From assembly GCA_029531795.1 (NCBI GenBank), contig JAPEIS010000029.1, positions 1 to 41,001 of the forward strand: 41,001 nt of DNA. The letters are read 5' to 3'. The notes below the pieces were generated by a model that saw only the letters and a list, made by a program, of their open reading frames with translations, was not told the DNA's origin and made no database searches. The DNA comes from Sclerotinia nivalis. Taxonomy: Eukaryota; Ascomycota; Leotiomycetes; Helotiales; Sclerotiniaceae. Shown one piece after another: positions 21,903 to 33,962 of this stretch. The position numbers were made by a program, and so were the translations under genes. Position 1 is the stretch's first letter; every line of letters begins with the position of its first letter.

Positions 21903-23631
21903 TTTGAGGTGGTGGTAGGTGTGGGGGGAAATCTTTTGACTCGTGAGGAGGGGCAATATTAGGATGAGAATTTAGAGAAGCTTGTAGTGCCTTGGGATAC
22001 TTGGGTTGAAGAGGACAAATGCACCGACTGTTGCATCTTTGGTTAGTGAGAAGAGCACCTGGTGAATTTCGATAATCTATGTGTGAATGTCTGGTTTATT
22101 TTGGCGTTGGAGGTAGGTTTTGATGCACTAAGGGGGTGTAAACCAGTGTACAGGTCGTGGTTTATATTCAGATTGTCTGCCATTACAGAGCTTGGAATCC
22201 TTTTCGCCTTTGGGGCTGTGCTGTATTCAATATCTCCAGACACGAATGACTTTACAAAAGCGAATTCTGCACCTGCAGCACCATCTATTGCAAGCAGCAT
22301 AGGTATAAAAATGGAGGCATAGGGAATTCAGCATCTTCGGATGGCGGCCCGGTCCGGTTGAGCGCAGGGGCATTTGGCTCGGCTTTGTTCCTGTTCATGA
22401 TATGGGTTTTGAGGGCGTCTTCTGTTAAAGATAAAGAGGTAGAGAATCATCAGCTTGAGACATTCGGGAAGCGTGATTGAGGCGTGTGGAGTACAGCGTG
22501 GTGGGACCTATGTAACCTTAGAATAAGATACCGGAATTATTTTTTAACCTTCAAAACTTTGATATCCCGCTCCTGAGTCTTCAAAGACTCCGGTTTAATG
22601 GCGCTTGATTGGCTTTCAGAGAAAGATGATGGCTCGTGAGGGGCAGCCGTTTTTGTGTTGCTGAGTTTCGCACATGTGATTTGGCTTATGAGTATATAGT
22701 GAATCTTCCACATTATTTCGCTCTTTGCGCGGTTTTCTTGGATTGTAATGATTGATATCCACGCCATGTTTGATACCTCTGCATACAGTAAGAACATACG
22801 TAACCTCCGTCGGCAAAACACAACAGGCACTTAACTAAGGTCAGTTGGGCGGGTCAAATTGTGTGTAAGAGGTAGATGAAGAGTTGGTCAACACAAATCG
22901 CGAATCCCACACACGAACGATTTGAGTGATAAACTCCCATTGGAGGTTTTTGGCGCATCGCGGGCAGGGTTTCTTGTCTTTGGGAGTTTGGAGTTGTTAT
23001 TTTGGAGAACAGAGTGGGACGTAGATTTGGTTGTGGTGAGGTTGGAAGATTACCTGAGGTGAGGTGAGATTATATCTTTGGATTTGGAAAATTCAATTGT
23101 GAATGGATATTCCCATTGATGGGTTCTAGCCCCACGAGCACGGCTAGGACGTAGGATATTTTTGGTGCTTTATTTTTGGGGTTTGCATTGCTGTTGATGT
23201 TCTTGATGTTTCCAATTCGGGAACGAGGAATTTGGGGCATGAGGGGCATGAGTGCTAAGTCAGGCAAGCAAGTCAGGCAAGTAATTTGGAGAGGACGGTA
23301 ATGTGTAATGGGAGTGAAGTGAAGCTTTGACACGACATCCACGACCATGTACTTCTGGATACGAAATAGTCTTGGTCTAACTTTCCCTCCATGAAAACTT
23401 CGAGCGCAGCGAAATCCAGAATTGCATTGAAGGGTACTACCGAGCACTTTATCGTGACATTTTGTAGATCCAGCAAGTATGTGTTCATTATATGTTTTTT
23501 CTGGACAAATGAACAGTAATGCTTCGCAACGATTATATTCCAAGATTTTCTTACCCAATTTTGACTTAATGTCCGAGTTTGTTCCAGATGTGTTATATAT
23601 ATGCCCTGCTCACCAACCTCAAAGATCAAGG
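21903..23631. other. Intergenic with a membrane-protein-like fragment
   Basis: On the plus strand 22062-22480 reads as hydrophobic pieces (NVWFILALEVGFDAL, RLSAITELGILFAFGAVLYS, then in another frame AFGSALFLFMIWVLRAS and a charged tail ending QLETFGKRD). No start codon or clean introns were found; 22122-22162 could be a small intron. It may be a decayed second membrane gene beside the element-split one. The rest (22500-23631) has weak minus-strand frames and no supportable gene. Confidence 0.3.
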
Positions 23632-24753
23632 TCACAGAGCAAGCCCAATTTGGCTCTCGCTTACATACTTAAGCTCGAGCTCCATATTTCTTCTTTCCTC
23701 GGCTGGCTTCACTGCACTCCCTCCTCTCAAAGCCAGCATCAATGGCCCACCTGTACCTATCTCCGCTGAATTTCCAACGCAATCCATATACACTCCTCCA
23801 TTATCCGAACCTTCACTATTGTCTTTCCCGCTTTCTCTCAACAGCGCAACCCATCTCCATGCTCCCGTCGCAACACAAGCTACTCCAAAAGCAGTCCATA
23901 TCAATACCAACAATCCTGTTCCACGATACCCCGCAATCCCAACATCTTTACCATACTGATTTATAGTCGTAACCGCTTGGTGTTGGAGTGTCGTCGTTAT
24001 GCTGTTCCCGATTAGAAGAAAGATTGTCGTTAACTATTGTCTTGGTTAGTGTTCGTTTCGGTGTACAAGAATGCAGTGCAACGTGGATTCTGGCCCAAGA
24101 TTGGTGGCTCAAGCGACGTAAAAGGAGAAAGCAAAATACATACGGCAGAGAAAATTCCCAGAATCCAAACAACCTCCATGCCCAGAAATGATATAAAAGC
24201 TAAGACTAGCACAATACCCTCTAAGCAAACTGTAGTGGCATAGATGATGAGTGCGGCATGTAGCTCTGCGTGATATGATTTCTTGAACTCATTCTGAATC
24301 TCGCCGAGTTGATGCGCAAAGTTATTAGCTGGAAGTTGTATTTGGACTGAAGAGTTGGGATTGAAGAGTTGGAGATGGATAATGTTGGCGGGAAGAAATT
24401 TGACTTAATGATGTTAGTGACCTTATTTACTTCTTAATATGTGTGTTTGAATGGAACATACCATTAGATGAAGGTTTTGAGCAGGTCGCATTCTTTAGCT
24501 GGGGGCTTATGTTACGTGTGGATACATAATTACCTTCGCAATGAGTTCGAAAATATAGATTTAACGCGTCGGTAATAGGTATTCTGTAGTTACTGCTTTG
24601 GAAGACATCGTCTTTCAACTGGGTGGTATCAAGGGAGATGATAGGAAAGTCGAGTAAAAAAGTTGGCTGTCGACCTACGTCGATGAATATCACCGTTAGT
24701 AAAAATACGAAGATTGTTAGTGCTGCTGATAGAACGATATGTTTTGAAGCCAT
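23632..24753 (-). CDS. SUR7/PalI-family four-span membrane protein
   Basis: The family includes eisosome/cortical-patch Sur7 and the pH-sensing PalI/Rim9. Exons on the minus strand: 24753-24462, 24403-24144, 24033-23632 (954 nt, 317 aa, intact frame). Introns are 58 nt (branch TCACTAACATC) and 110 nt (branch ACACTAACC). The protein starts MASKHIVLSAALTIFVFLLT (first membrane span), then a large extracellular loop with paired Cys (RTHCEGNYV.. and NATCSKP) and a predicted N-glycosylation site, then spans around LVLAFISFLGMEVVWILGIF and LLVLIWTAFGVACVATGAW, and a cytosolic tail. This layout is typical of the fungal SUR7/PalI group. Which subgroup cannot be told. The ATG was chosen over an in-frame upstream one (24879) because it starts right at the membrane span. 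Confidence 0.8.
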
Positions 24754-25859
24754 ATTGATCCTCCTAATATCCAGAATTATTTGAGACAAAAAGTTGGAGA
24801 TTTGATGGGCAGACAATATATTGAGGAGTCGAAGAACGAAAGAAGATGCAAGTAGATAGCTGCTCTTTTCATGATTCACTCATTCTGTTGAATGTGAATA
24901 AGACATTAAAGTAACGAGTACTGACAGCAGTCGCCATTACCTAGAATATAGATACAAAGCAGGAATTAATCACTACTGGTGGTAAAAGTTGAGCGAAAGC
25001 TCGTTGTATCTCAAGGTGGCATTGAAGTAAATCTTGTAGAAATAGAAGCTGCTTCAAAAGAGATAGATAATACATATATTACTTCTGCGTCTTTCACAAT
25101 AATAGCCAATATATAATTACGAAATGATCCACTCCCCTAGCAGATATTGTTTGCTTCACTCGAAGCGTCTCAAATCCGTAACTTGTCCCTAATGTGTAGT
25201 TCGGTGCAAGTTTATATGGCAGATACGAGAATTCGTGTTTCCAAATTGGGATTTGGTAACCCCATCTCCTAAACAATGGGGTAACAACGTGACGTCTTTA
25301 GGGAGACTTCTCCCAACGGACTAAGAGGAGCGTCACGAGGACGAATAGCGTACGGGAGGCCAAGGAGCAATGGCTTAGGGAATCAAGGCAACAAAGTCAA
25401 CCGAAAAGCATGATTGAAGTAATGATATCAGAATTTTATAGCGACAGCCAAAGGGCAGAAAATGCAAAGAATCATGCCTTGATAGCCAGAGAGCATTTTC
25501 GTTCTCGAAGATATGGCAAAGGAATAGGTTGAGTCTAACCTGTTATCCTTCCTTTTTGAATAAACCCCGAAGCAAGACGCCGCTGGTTGCCTCGAGCCTT
25601 ACTTTATCGGGGATACTCCGAGGTGATTTCGCTTGAATAAGGCCCTGCCGCTGTGATGGTGGGGACTGACATATGCATGTGCGTAAGCATTACGATATCC
25701 GACTCCGATATCCGACTCAACTGCGGAATGGATAGCGGGCCTCCACTCTTGACGTGCGCTTTGTCATCTTACCATATATGGCTCGAAAGGGAACAGAAAT
25801 GTGTAAAAGTTAATCAACCTTCTCACCTCGAACATCAATAGAAAATCTTGTTAGTCATT
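24754..25859. other. Intergenic between divergent SUR7-like and GNAT genes
   Basis: No coding content is supported. CCCCGA (25565-25570) and TCGGGG (25607-25612) form a short inverted repeat with a 36-nt spacer, of unknown meaning. Two GATATCCGACTC words lie at about 25694-25717. Confidence 0.45.
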
Positions 25860-26649
25860 ATGGTTCTCAAAGTTGAGGTTTGTAATGATGATGATATGCA
25901 TCGGGTGTTCGAGATATTTTGCCAGGCATTTGGAACCAAACACCCCATGATTGAGGCAGTTTATCCGAATCATGATACTCCAGCTGGTCGACTCACTGGG
26001 GCAAACCGAATGTTGGATACCAAAAATAAAGACCCTCACACAACATATCTTAAAGTGGTGGACACGGACACGGGCGTTATGATTGCCAAAGCCAAATGGA
26101 ACATTTGGAAAGGTGTCATCCCGCCGGAAAAAGATCTAGATGGCGATTACTGGGAGACTGAGGAGGAGAAGGAATGGGCTCAACATATGATACGAGATTT
26201 TTGATTAAGCGTCGAACAGCCATCAAAGAATCTGGAGGCCATTTAGTTTGTAAGGGTATTGAATTTTTGATTGAGTTTTGCTGACCTATGATTAAAGCTT
26301 TGGATATCCTTGCTGTCGATCCCGCTTATCAGCGTCGAGGAGCAGGTCGGCTTTTGGTGAAATGGGGAATTGCAATCGCCGATGAACTTGGATACGTGGT
26401 ATGTACAATCTGACGACGAGCTACCACCTAGACATTTTCTTTCTGAACCCGTACTTTTGATCGGCAAACGGAACTGACATGAATGCAATTTAGGCTATAG
26501 TTGAAGCATCTGATGCCGGTCGGTCACTCTATGAATCTGAGGGCTTTGAATATGTCGAGCACTGTAAAACAAATATACCAGAAAAATGGGCCGGTCGAAA
26601 AGGAGAAGGATTTTTATGGATGGTGAGGCCCGCGAAGAAGTTGACTTGA
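25860..26649 (+). CDS. GNAT-family N-acetyltransferase, one-base frameshift
   Basis: It transfers acetyl from acetyl-CoA to an unknown acceptor. Exons 25860-26249, 26298-26398 and 26494-26649; introns are 48 and 95 nt. The N-terminal part (MVLKVEVCNDDDMHRVFEIF) is the first strand-helix unit; the acetyl-CoA loop is LAVDPAYQRRGAGRLLVKWG (motif A, Q/RxxGxG/A); motif B follows as EASDAGRSLYESEGFEYVEH. The frame breaks at a T5 run (26198-26202): RDF is followed by a stop in one frame and by LIKRRTAIKESGGHL in the next. One more T would give 648 nt (215 aa), in line with fungal members. No intron fits. Sequencing error or a very recent mutation. It resembles fungal GNATs of unknown substrate. Confidence 0.82.
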
Positions 26650-27643
26650 GCACATATGTCGACAGGTCTCCCGGCGCAAGCTCTCGACGAATTGGATACT
26701 TATTAGAATGTAGTCCATCAGAACTTCAGGTCGAAGTCCTGCGCTGCAGGATTTAGTGGAATCTATAAATATAAAAAGATGGGCTTGTCGAGAACGCAGA
26801 GTATTTGTGTGTGAAATAGAATTGTGGCGAGTAGTTTTCCCACGTGTCACACCAGCCTCTATCACTGGCCACTTTGCCCAAAAATTAACATAAATATATT
26901 AACGACCTGTTGGCTGATCATTTCCACAAAAATAAGTCGTCAACTTCTATTCAATCTCAAATGGGAAATCCTTTTTTACGTCGTTGTGAGGATCATTCCT
27001 GCCATATTATAAGATTAGAAAAAACTCCCTGCTCATCCCGTAAAAGGGGATATTTCGATGCTGGCAGTGGTTGATGTAAATAAAGCAGGACTCGAAAGGT
27101 GTGAGTTCTGATCCGTCCACTGCGTGGATGGAAAAAATCACATACCAAAATGCTTCGCTCAGACCGACCTCCAAAGATCATTTGATTCCCAGATTTGATT
27201 TGGATATTGAAAAGTTTTGTGCGGCATTCGGGCCTAAGAGAATTTGTCCTCAAATGTCACTGGTAGTAGGTATAATCTTACAGAAATATATATCTATGTC
27301 ACGCGAAAGCGCAGCAAAGCATGCAGTAGGTCTGGTCCTCTTACCCACTCAATTCATGAACACAAGCTTTTCCGCCGTTTTTCTTGTTCTTGGGTTGACT
27401 TGAGCTTGAATTCATTTCGAGAATATGATGTCGTGATTGTTGGTGCTGATATGGTTATTTAGTTGTGTCTATGGTATGTTGATTGGTTCTTATGATGTGG
27501 ATTTCATTGTGGAATTTCTTGCTGAGGGAATGTTGGAGTAGCATAAGATGATGCTAATCCAACAATGCCTAGTGCGAGTAAATTATGGTTATAAATCAAC
27601 AACAGGATGGAGGACACATAAATCCGCTACTATCTAACTAGAG
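26650..27643. other. Intergenic
   Basis: Several short frames on both strands; none resembles a protein family over its length. A short DVVIVGA-like peptide (about 27424-27450) lacks the glycines of a dinucleotide-binding fold. Confidence 0.4.
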
Positions 27644-28109
27644 ATGTCGACTCAGATGGCAGCTCAAAATCCCTCCTCCCCCTCTACCCTCATAACCCGA
27701 ATAGTAACCCTAATCATATTCGCCGTCATTATCTTTCCCGCGCATGCATTTTGCGATGATACAAATGCCATGACTATATTTTCAGTCCCCCGAAGAAATC
27801 AAAACGAAAACCAATAGATACACACCCTGGGATTGCGGAGTTACCTCAGGGTGGATATTATGGGACCGCAGAATTAATGGCGCACAATTCACCGCGGGAA
27901 ATGGGGTAGGGGTTTATTATGAGAGGGTGAAGATGGAGGGTTCGCTTGCACAGCCGAAGGGGACGCCAGCGACGGTGTCGATGAGTAGGAAGTGCGCTGT
28001 TACGAGTCCGGAGATCCGGGGGTTGGATGGGACGGAGAGGGAGAGGAGGAGAGGGGAGTATGGAGATCTTGCCTTGTTGATTTTTTTGAGCTTTTCGTGT
28101 TGGTTTTGA
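27644..28109 (+). CDS. Small hypothetical protein, two exons
   Basis: Proposed exons 27644-27703 and 27786-28109 (127 aa), using donor GTAACC and acceptor TTTTCAG. The second exon has protein-like composition (RYTPWDCGVTSGWILWDRR, GVGVYYERVKMEG, KGTPATVSMSRKCAV) and ends in a hydrophobic stretch (LALLIFLSFSCWF). Without the intron, the first frame instead encodes a hydrophobic run (LIIFAVIIFPAHAF) and stops soon after. The family is not recognised; it may be a remnant of a larger gene. Confidence 0.35.
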
Positions 28110-29623
28110 AAAAGGACGGAATAAGTTCTAGGGAAGGTGGCATAATATGGAATGGGCTTGGAGGGCATATACATATGATCGAATGGATAGACATATTCAA
28201 GATGACAAGTGACAGGCTTGCCATTAAATCGGCCCAAGAAATGATCTCTATATACAACGAATAAGTATCACTAACCTCCACTGTTTTCAAAGAGAAATCG
28301 CAAACTAACCCAGAAGTTCTATCAATTATTTTTTCATTGCCACGCCTCATGATGAAACCCAATATCAGACCATCCCCAGAATATCCACCACAAAGTACTC
28401 CCCTTTTGCATCTGCTATGCTCCGAACAAATGAGCAGAACTCCATCCCTCTTCGCTCATCTGATTCTCATCAACGTATCACAGAGCTTTTTAAAACTTTT
28501 GTTGCATATCTGAAATGTCGAAGAATTTAAAACTGAAAATTGGAAGTTGAAAATTGAATAGTTGATGAATAGAATAGAAGAATAGAAGCAACCTCGCCAG
28601 GCAAGGTTACTTACCTACCTACCTACCTACCTCCTACCTATATCAAAACCAATACCCCAATCCAATCACAATCACAATCACACGCACACCCACACGCACA
28701 CAGCAGAACTGTATCAACAAACATATTTTAATACTTAAATATACCTTAACACCCAATTCAACAAACCACCAACCGCTCACAAAATCACCACAATATCCCA
28801 TAATATCCCATTCCATCTTCCCCATTCTCCCAACTCCCACACCAATTCCATCCAGGTATCTTTCAGCCTGCTCGCTATATAATCAAGTGATGTCGTTGTA
28901 CTCCGTATGCTGATACTATATTCCATTGTTTAATTTCAAGCTTCACTCGAATTCGATAATGGAAATCGTTTGGAAATCGTTCTGAAACATACTTACTTGC
29001 TCAAGCGTGTTTTTCTACCATTTTCTTTTTGGTTGGGGCCGGGATGGAGAAGATAAGTAGGAATAGAGGGTTGAGCGAGCGATGGCGAAGGAGTATAAAG
29101 ACGATGAAAAAAAGTTATACTACGACTTAGAGTTAACATTTATTCTCTATGGTATATACATACCTAGCAGAGTTCATGGAATTAAGATTATCTTCTCAAC
29201 ATCGCTTTTTAAGATGGGCTGGTGGTTTTCTTCTATTTTCCTTTTTCGATATTGGGATATTGTTTGTGAGCAACTCCATCAAATCAAATCAAATAGAAAT
29301 ATAATATCGAATATCCCCAATACAGTCTATGAAATCTTTGATGGAAAAATGAATTAATACTTCTAGTATCCACAATATATGTACGCTGCTCATGTATGTT
29401 CGCTTCTCCGTTGAGAGCCTACCATCCTTTCTCTTCCTATTTTCCCTCTATACGCCCTACGCCGGCTAACGCCTTTACCACCCAATGATTTGATTACCCT
29501 AAACCAAAATGCAAAAAGCATCTATAATACAACCCTTTCCCAACAAAAAAACACAAAGTATAAGAATTTGTAATAATATAACACCCGAGGCCAAAACAAG
29601 AAGTCTCTCAAACCTCCTCTCTA
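28110..29623. other. Intergenic, simple repeats
   Basis: The 3' side of the MFS gene. It contains an ACCT run (28613-28632), CAATCA/ACACGC repeats (28660-28700) and A-rich stretches. No gene is supported. Confidence 0.5.
28613..28632. repeat. ACCT tetranucleotide microsatellite
   Basis: Five ACCT units in intergenic DNA. Confidence 0.8.
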
Positions 29624-31360
29624 TCATTGTCCAGCTTCTGGATCATCACTACTCCCACTTCCACTTTCCTCATCACTTTCCTCCTCTTCACTCCAATCTT
29701 CACTCTCTAAATCTTTTCCTCTAATTCTCCAGCTAAAACCAAATCCCACTAAAGCGATCCCACCAAAGATGCCCCAGGTGAGAAATCCTCCATTCTGAAT
29801 CTTTGTTCCTAAAGTAAATAATCCTCCACTCAAGAAAGGGCCTGCTGCTCTTCCCGCTGCGCTCAAAGTCTGTGCCAAACCATTCAATGTACCCAGTACA
29901 CCATGATTAGGCGCGGAATTTGTAATAAGTAATAGAGCACTTGTTAATCCTCCCACTGCAGCCACAGTTTTTAACAACAAGGCGAATCCGAGTTCAATCC
30001 ATAACCATAATTTGCCATTTCCAATACCAAGAAATGCAGGGGAATCTTTATATCCCACCCAAGGCATGAGCATCATGGAAACGAAAAAAAGTAATAGACC
30101 TGATCTATAAGTTGCTTTATTTCCCATCTTTTCTTTGAGTTTACCGAATATGCCGACTTGGAAGACGATTGTAACTATTCCTGCAAAGGAGAGAGAAAGA
30201 CCTATCTCAGAAGGAGAAAGCGCTCGTCCAGTGCGCTCAGGTGCCGACGCGAAGATAGGATAGAGGGAGTTGAAGGAAATGTTGGAAAGTTGGAAGATTA
30301 GATATGTACCGAGAAGTAGTATGGTATCACGATTGAGAACTTCCTTGTAGCTCAGATGAGCGTCGTTGGATGAGTGGAAAAAGTCACCCATTGAAAGGAG
30401 TGATGAAGCTTCGGAATCTTCTTCGTCCGAGGCATCAGAGTCATGAAGCAATGCACGGTGAGAAGGGCTTCGTGTGTAGGTTGGATGGCGAGCTCCTCCT
30501 GTAAATTGCCAGATCCATGTAAAAAGACTCTTCATTCGGTGCTTCAGAGGTGGAAGATTTTTTGCTTCCTCTAGACTTTCTTCTAGGAAACAGCCCGTCA
30601 TCACTAAGTCGAGCAATAATATCGATGCCGCGAACAAATTCGGTAGTAAATATGGATAGGGATTCGGATGCCCCTTGTTGAACGGATTCTCTTCGAAAAT
30701 CAACAATCCACCCAAAGCCGGTCCTGTTATGCCTCCAATTCCATAAATAACTGGCAGATAGACAAATGCCTTACTCTGATTGCTGCGATCCGTAATCTCT
30801 CCCAAACATGTACTTATCACACCTTGATTTCCATTGACCATACCCATAAGCGCCTGTACCAATACAGCCTGCCATAAAGTCCTACAAAATCCAAAAGCAA
30901 TGAAACAGGCCGATGTCAAAAGAGTCCCAAGCATTACTACTGGTTTTCTCCCTATTCTATCAGATAACCACCCCCAGAAAAAATTCGTTGTAAATTGCGC
31001 AAGCGCAAAAGCCGACGCTATAGTTCCCACATATAATCCTATCTGACTTGGATCGACTTCTGGAAATTTGGAGGTCATTTGGGGAAGGTATGGAGATATC
31101 GAATTCAATGCGGTTTGTTCGGCTAGTGCGATGATTGCCAATATGGCAAGTTGTTTCTTTGGCAGAGGAGATTGATGATGTTCTTCTTCGGTCTCTTCTT
31201 CATTCAAATTCGAATTCGCAGATCCATTCCCACCAGATGAAGATGTCGATGTAATTGGAGGTCTGCCGCGAGACTTAGGTGGTGGAGTAGGGAAGGTATG
31301 GTAGTGAGGAGTAGAGGACTTTCGACGCTCCATCCCGCTAGGAAATCGTGCTCGTTTCAT
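29624..31360 (-). CDS. MFS transporter, YCR023C/ZIFL-like
   Basis: This is a 12-span major facilitator, 578 aa, intronless and intact. The ATG at 31360 gives a long polar N-terminus (Pro/Ser-rich, then acidic EEETEEE, residues 1-68). The first span follows QLAILAIIALAEQTALN; the MFS motif A is GWLSDRIGRKP at residues 130-140. GVISTCLGEITDRSNQSKAF and GGITGPALGGLL match the conserved N-half of the fungal YCR023C/plant ZIFL/MFSD10 group. The central loop is long and acidic (DASDEEDSEAS), and the C-terminal tail is acidic too (EEEESDEESGSGSSDDPEAG). The substrate is unknown; members of this group move small organic compounds, usually by proton antiport. Membrane location (plasma or vacuolar) cannot be read from the sequence. 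Confidence 0.9.
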   Translation of the reverse strand: MKRARFPSGMERRKSSTPHYHTFPTPPPKSRGRPPITSTSSSGGNGSANSNLNEEETEEEHHQSPLPKKQLAILAIIALAEQTALNSISPYLPQMTSKFPEVDPSQIGLYVGTIASAFALAQFTTNFFWGWLSDRIGRKPVVMLGTLLTSACFIAFGFCRTLWQAVLVQALMGMVNGNQGVISTCLGEITDRSNQSKAFVYLPVIYGIGGITGPALGGLLIFEENPFNKGHPNPYPYLLPNLFAASILLLDLVMTGCFLEESLEEAKNLPPLKHRMKSLFTWIWQFTGGARHPTYTRSPSHRALLHDSDASDEEDSEASSLLSMGDFFHSSNDAHLSYKEVLNRDTILLLGTYLIFQLSNISFNSLYPIFASAPERTGRALSPSEIGLSLSFAGIVTIVFQVGIFGKLKEKMGNKATYRSGLLLFFVSMMLMPWVGYKDSPAFLGIGNGKLWLWIELGFALLLKTVAAVGGLTSALLLITNSAPNHGVLGTLNGLAQTLSAAGRAAGPFLSGGLFTLGTKIQNGGFLTWGIFGGIALVGFGFSWRIRGKDLESEDWSEEEESDEESGSGSSDDPEAGQ

Positions 31361-32999
31361 GGCGATTGATGTCTCAAATGATTATCGTGTTGGCGTATTC
31401 GATTATTATACAAAAATCGGGTTGTCTCTTATGAGTTTTGTTGGACGAGGGGTCTTGTGGAAGGTCGTGTGTTAAGAATAGTTATGAACCAAGCTCTGGA
31501 AAGATCTGGATCTTGAGGATAGAGCTTACTATTACGTCAAGAATAAGGGAATTGAATAAGTGAAATTGAATCTTTAAATGTCTATTATCGAATCATAATT
31601 ATCGTCTTCAGTTTAACAAATGAAAGACTCTTTATTTTGGCATTATTTTTACAGCAGATGTGAAAAAGAAGCAAATTTTATCATTAGAAAGCCGAGGGAG
31701 CTCTAGCCCGCAATACATCATCAGTTTGTTCTTTCCAAGTTCTCGCCCCAGCTCGCTTCCACCAATCAAACTCTTACATTGATATCAGCCACTCCAGCCA
31801 CAGCAGCCACAGCAGCCACAGCCTTCAGCTCTCCACGAAAGAAGGACAAGCCGAAGTTTGTGCGTGAGGATGCCTTGCAATCCAGATATAAAAAAATGCT
31901 AGGTAATTGACAAATAAATTCGATACGTCGAAAAATGGCCAAATAAAATTTAGCCTTTTATTACGGTTACAGGAGACTCTGCTGGAAGCTCAAGTGAACA
32001 AACAGTACATCGGGATGGTAAAGCGATCTGGAAACATCTTATCAACATAGCTCTGGTGGAGAAGAAATGAAAGCTGCAGATTACGCGTTAAAGTCGGAAT
32101 TCGGGAGAATATCGGGGACCGTATGGAACGACTTGCCATTTCTGGCCGATCGGCAATTAGTAAGGACCTCAGCGAGAAATCATCACGAGTTTGAATGCCA
32201 TTGTCTGTTGCTGTTGAGACATCTCACTGCAGTTTTCAATGCAATGTTTTTGTATGTGTATCTATCCATGAAGGTAACCTTGTGGTGCTGTACAGCTATT
32301 ACATACATCTATACCAATCTTGATGTCAGCGCCGGGGATCTGGAGTATCCCGACTGCTAGGATGCATCCGAAGTAGAAAAGACTTCCGGTGGGAAAGGGG
32401 CAATTTCGATCGAGTCTTGGGCTAATAAGATCCATAAGGACAGTACAGTTGGACCATGAGTACTATCGAAACCTCCGAGGCCATACCGGACTCCGGGAAA
32501 AGTAAGGATGTCCCGGTATAATGCTGGCGTGTTGACGATTACCATCAATGAATACACCACCATCAGCACCGGAAGAGCTGAAATGAAGATAGCAGATATG
32601 CGAGGTTGACCATGATCACGTCGAAATCGAGACTAAGAGCAAGTCGAGAGCGAAAATTCCAGCGGGTGTGAGTAAATGAGTGCTTTTGCTGATGCACTGA
32701 GAAGGGAGCGAGACCTAAATGCAGAGTATGCAGGCATTCAATGGTCGAAGGAATGGTTTTGGTGAAATGGTGAAGGATGTTTTGAGATATAAATGCTGAT
32801 GATGCGTGCTAAATCATGATTGAGAGGATGGTTTTGAGAAATTGCTGTAGGGAAGCCGAGACCGAAACGCCAGGAACGTCAGTTAATAATTGAAGGTGTG
32901 TGCTATCGAAGTGCTGAGTGTGGTATCTAAGAGTGAGAGAGAGTTTAAAGGCGAAGAAAAATAGCAGAGGGTGATGCAAGTGATCACGTGGAAGATTTC
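31361..32999. other. Intergenic
   Basis: The MFS promoter side and a gene-poor stretch. It holds a CAGCCA-type repeat (31786-31822). Open frames at 32067-32360 (plus) and 32357-32569 (minus) show nothing recognisable. Confidence 0.4.
31786..31822. repeat. CAGCCA hexamer repeat
   Basis: CAGCCA and CAGCAGCCA units repeat in tandem with small variations. Confidence 0.7.
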
Positions 33000-33491
33000 T
33001 CAAGGTCGAGTCGACATTGAAGCCAAAAAGGAGTGAAGCTGAGACGGAAGCTGAAACTGAGGCCGGGGAATAGAAGGGAGACAGTCCTTTGAGTAAGGAT
33101 ACACAAAGTGCACACCGTCCTGGTCCTCATGAGTGTCAACAGCACTGACATAATGCCATGTCCGGTATTTGTGTTGACCATTGGGATCCTTCGGGTTATT
33201 ACCGTCGGGATGTGGGAAGGTGAATTCGGCTAGGGTACGATGATCTTTTGCATCCGGAAGGAACTTCGAGCATCTGAACTTGTTTGGGTCCAATTTGGAT
33301 GTTGTGATTCATCATTTTGTGTTTTTTCATTGACTCTGGAAATTCTGACCTGAAATGGAGTTCCATGGCCTTGTTACCGAGATTCTTGATTAAGAATTTG
33401 TTGGGGGCGTTCCGGCCTCTGGACGAGGGGCACCAAAGACTGTAGTCACAGCAAAGGCTCCAAGAGCAAGGAAATCATATAAGGATCTCAT
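33000..33491 (-). CDS. Small secreted protein, 'DNase1 protein'-like, copy B
   Basis: Starts at 33491 with a signal peptide (MRSLYDFLALGAFAVTTVFG, cleavage likely near APRPEA). Exons 33491-33350 and 33273-33000 with a 76-nt intron. The core YVSAVDTHEDQDGVHFVYP matches the (Y)YDVSAI..N..DNDGV..(I/M)(F/Y)P pattern of small fungal secreted proteins often labelled 'DNase1 protein', as does copy A. The frame is broken at a run of five G (33403-33407; C5 in sense): one extra C would join GTPP to NKFLIKNLGNKAMELHF. The C-terminus after YPYSKDC is unlike copy A and may be incorrect. The label is historical; nuclease activity is not shown by the sequence. Such proteins are candidate secreted effectors in fungi. 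Confidence 0.5.
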
Positions 33492-33625
33492 GTTTTCGGT
33501 ATTGGAAGAAGATTCGCAAGTGAAAGGAGTTGTATATTTTGAAATGGATGTTAAAATGAATGGGGGACATGATGATTTATATAACATATTCGCTTTCGAG
33601 TGGCGCTTTACACGACCCAGTGGCG

Positions 33626-33962
33626 TCACCAGATAACCAGCAAATTGCCTGCGCTAGTTAATTCTTCAGAGTTAGATAGAAAGAGTTTTTTAAACCTAAA
33701 GCGAAATCGGATCAAACAGAAAGCTAATCGGATCAACAGAAGAGGAGCAAGACCTATTGTTAAATCACTCACGTTATCCACTTCCATAGTTTGATCGTAC
33801 CGGTAGGAACATTCTGCTGGCCTTTCCATCGTTGATAGCAGAGTTCAGATGGTGAAAGGGTTATTCTTGTAGGTAAGAAGAGGGTTGTTTTATTATTGGA
33901 GCTACGATTCCTGATTGTATAGACCCACAATCGTACTTGCCATATTGAGCCCAACACCGGAT
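33626..33962 (-). pseudogene. Coding-like fragment, unknown
   Basis: On the minus strand 33962-33773 reads LGSIWQVRLWVYTIRNRSS.. to TGTIKLWKWIT, bounded by an acceptor (TTTCAG) and a donor (GTGAGT). An acceptor after 33654 would add a short last exon ending NLLVIW. No start codon or upstream exon was found. It lies just upstream of copy B and may be a partial or decayed gene. Confidence 0.3.

Noticed and set aside
22821..23558. Minus-strand frames, including a peptide with KPCPRCAKNLQWE
   Set aside because: Only one CxxC pair, no start codon in frame and no intron signals; not enough for a zinc-binding gene.
25565..25612. CCCCGA..TCGGGG inverted repeat
   Set aside because: Six-base arms with a 36-nt loop are too weak to call a structured RNA or terminator.
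27421..27462. Peptide EYDVVIVGADMV resembling a FAD/NAD-binding start
   Set aside because: It lacks the GxGxxG glycines and ends in a stop within a few codons; nothing related surrounds it.
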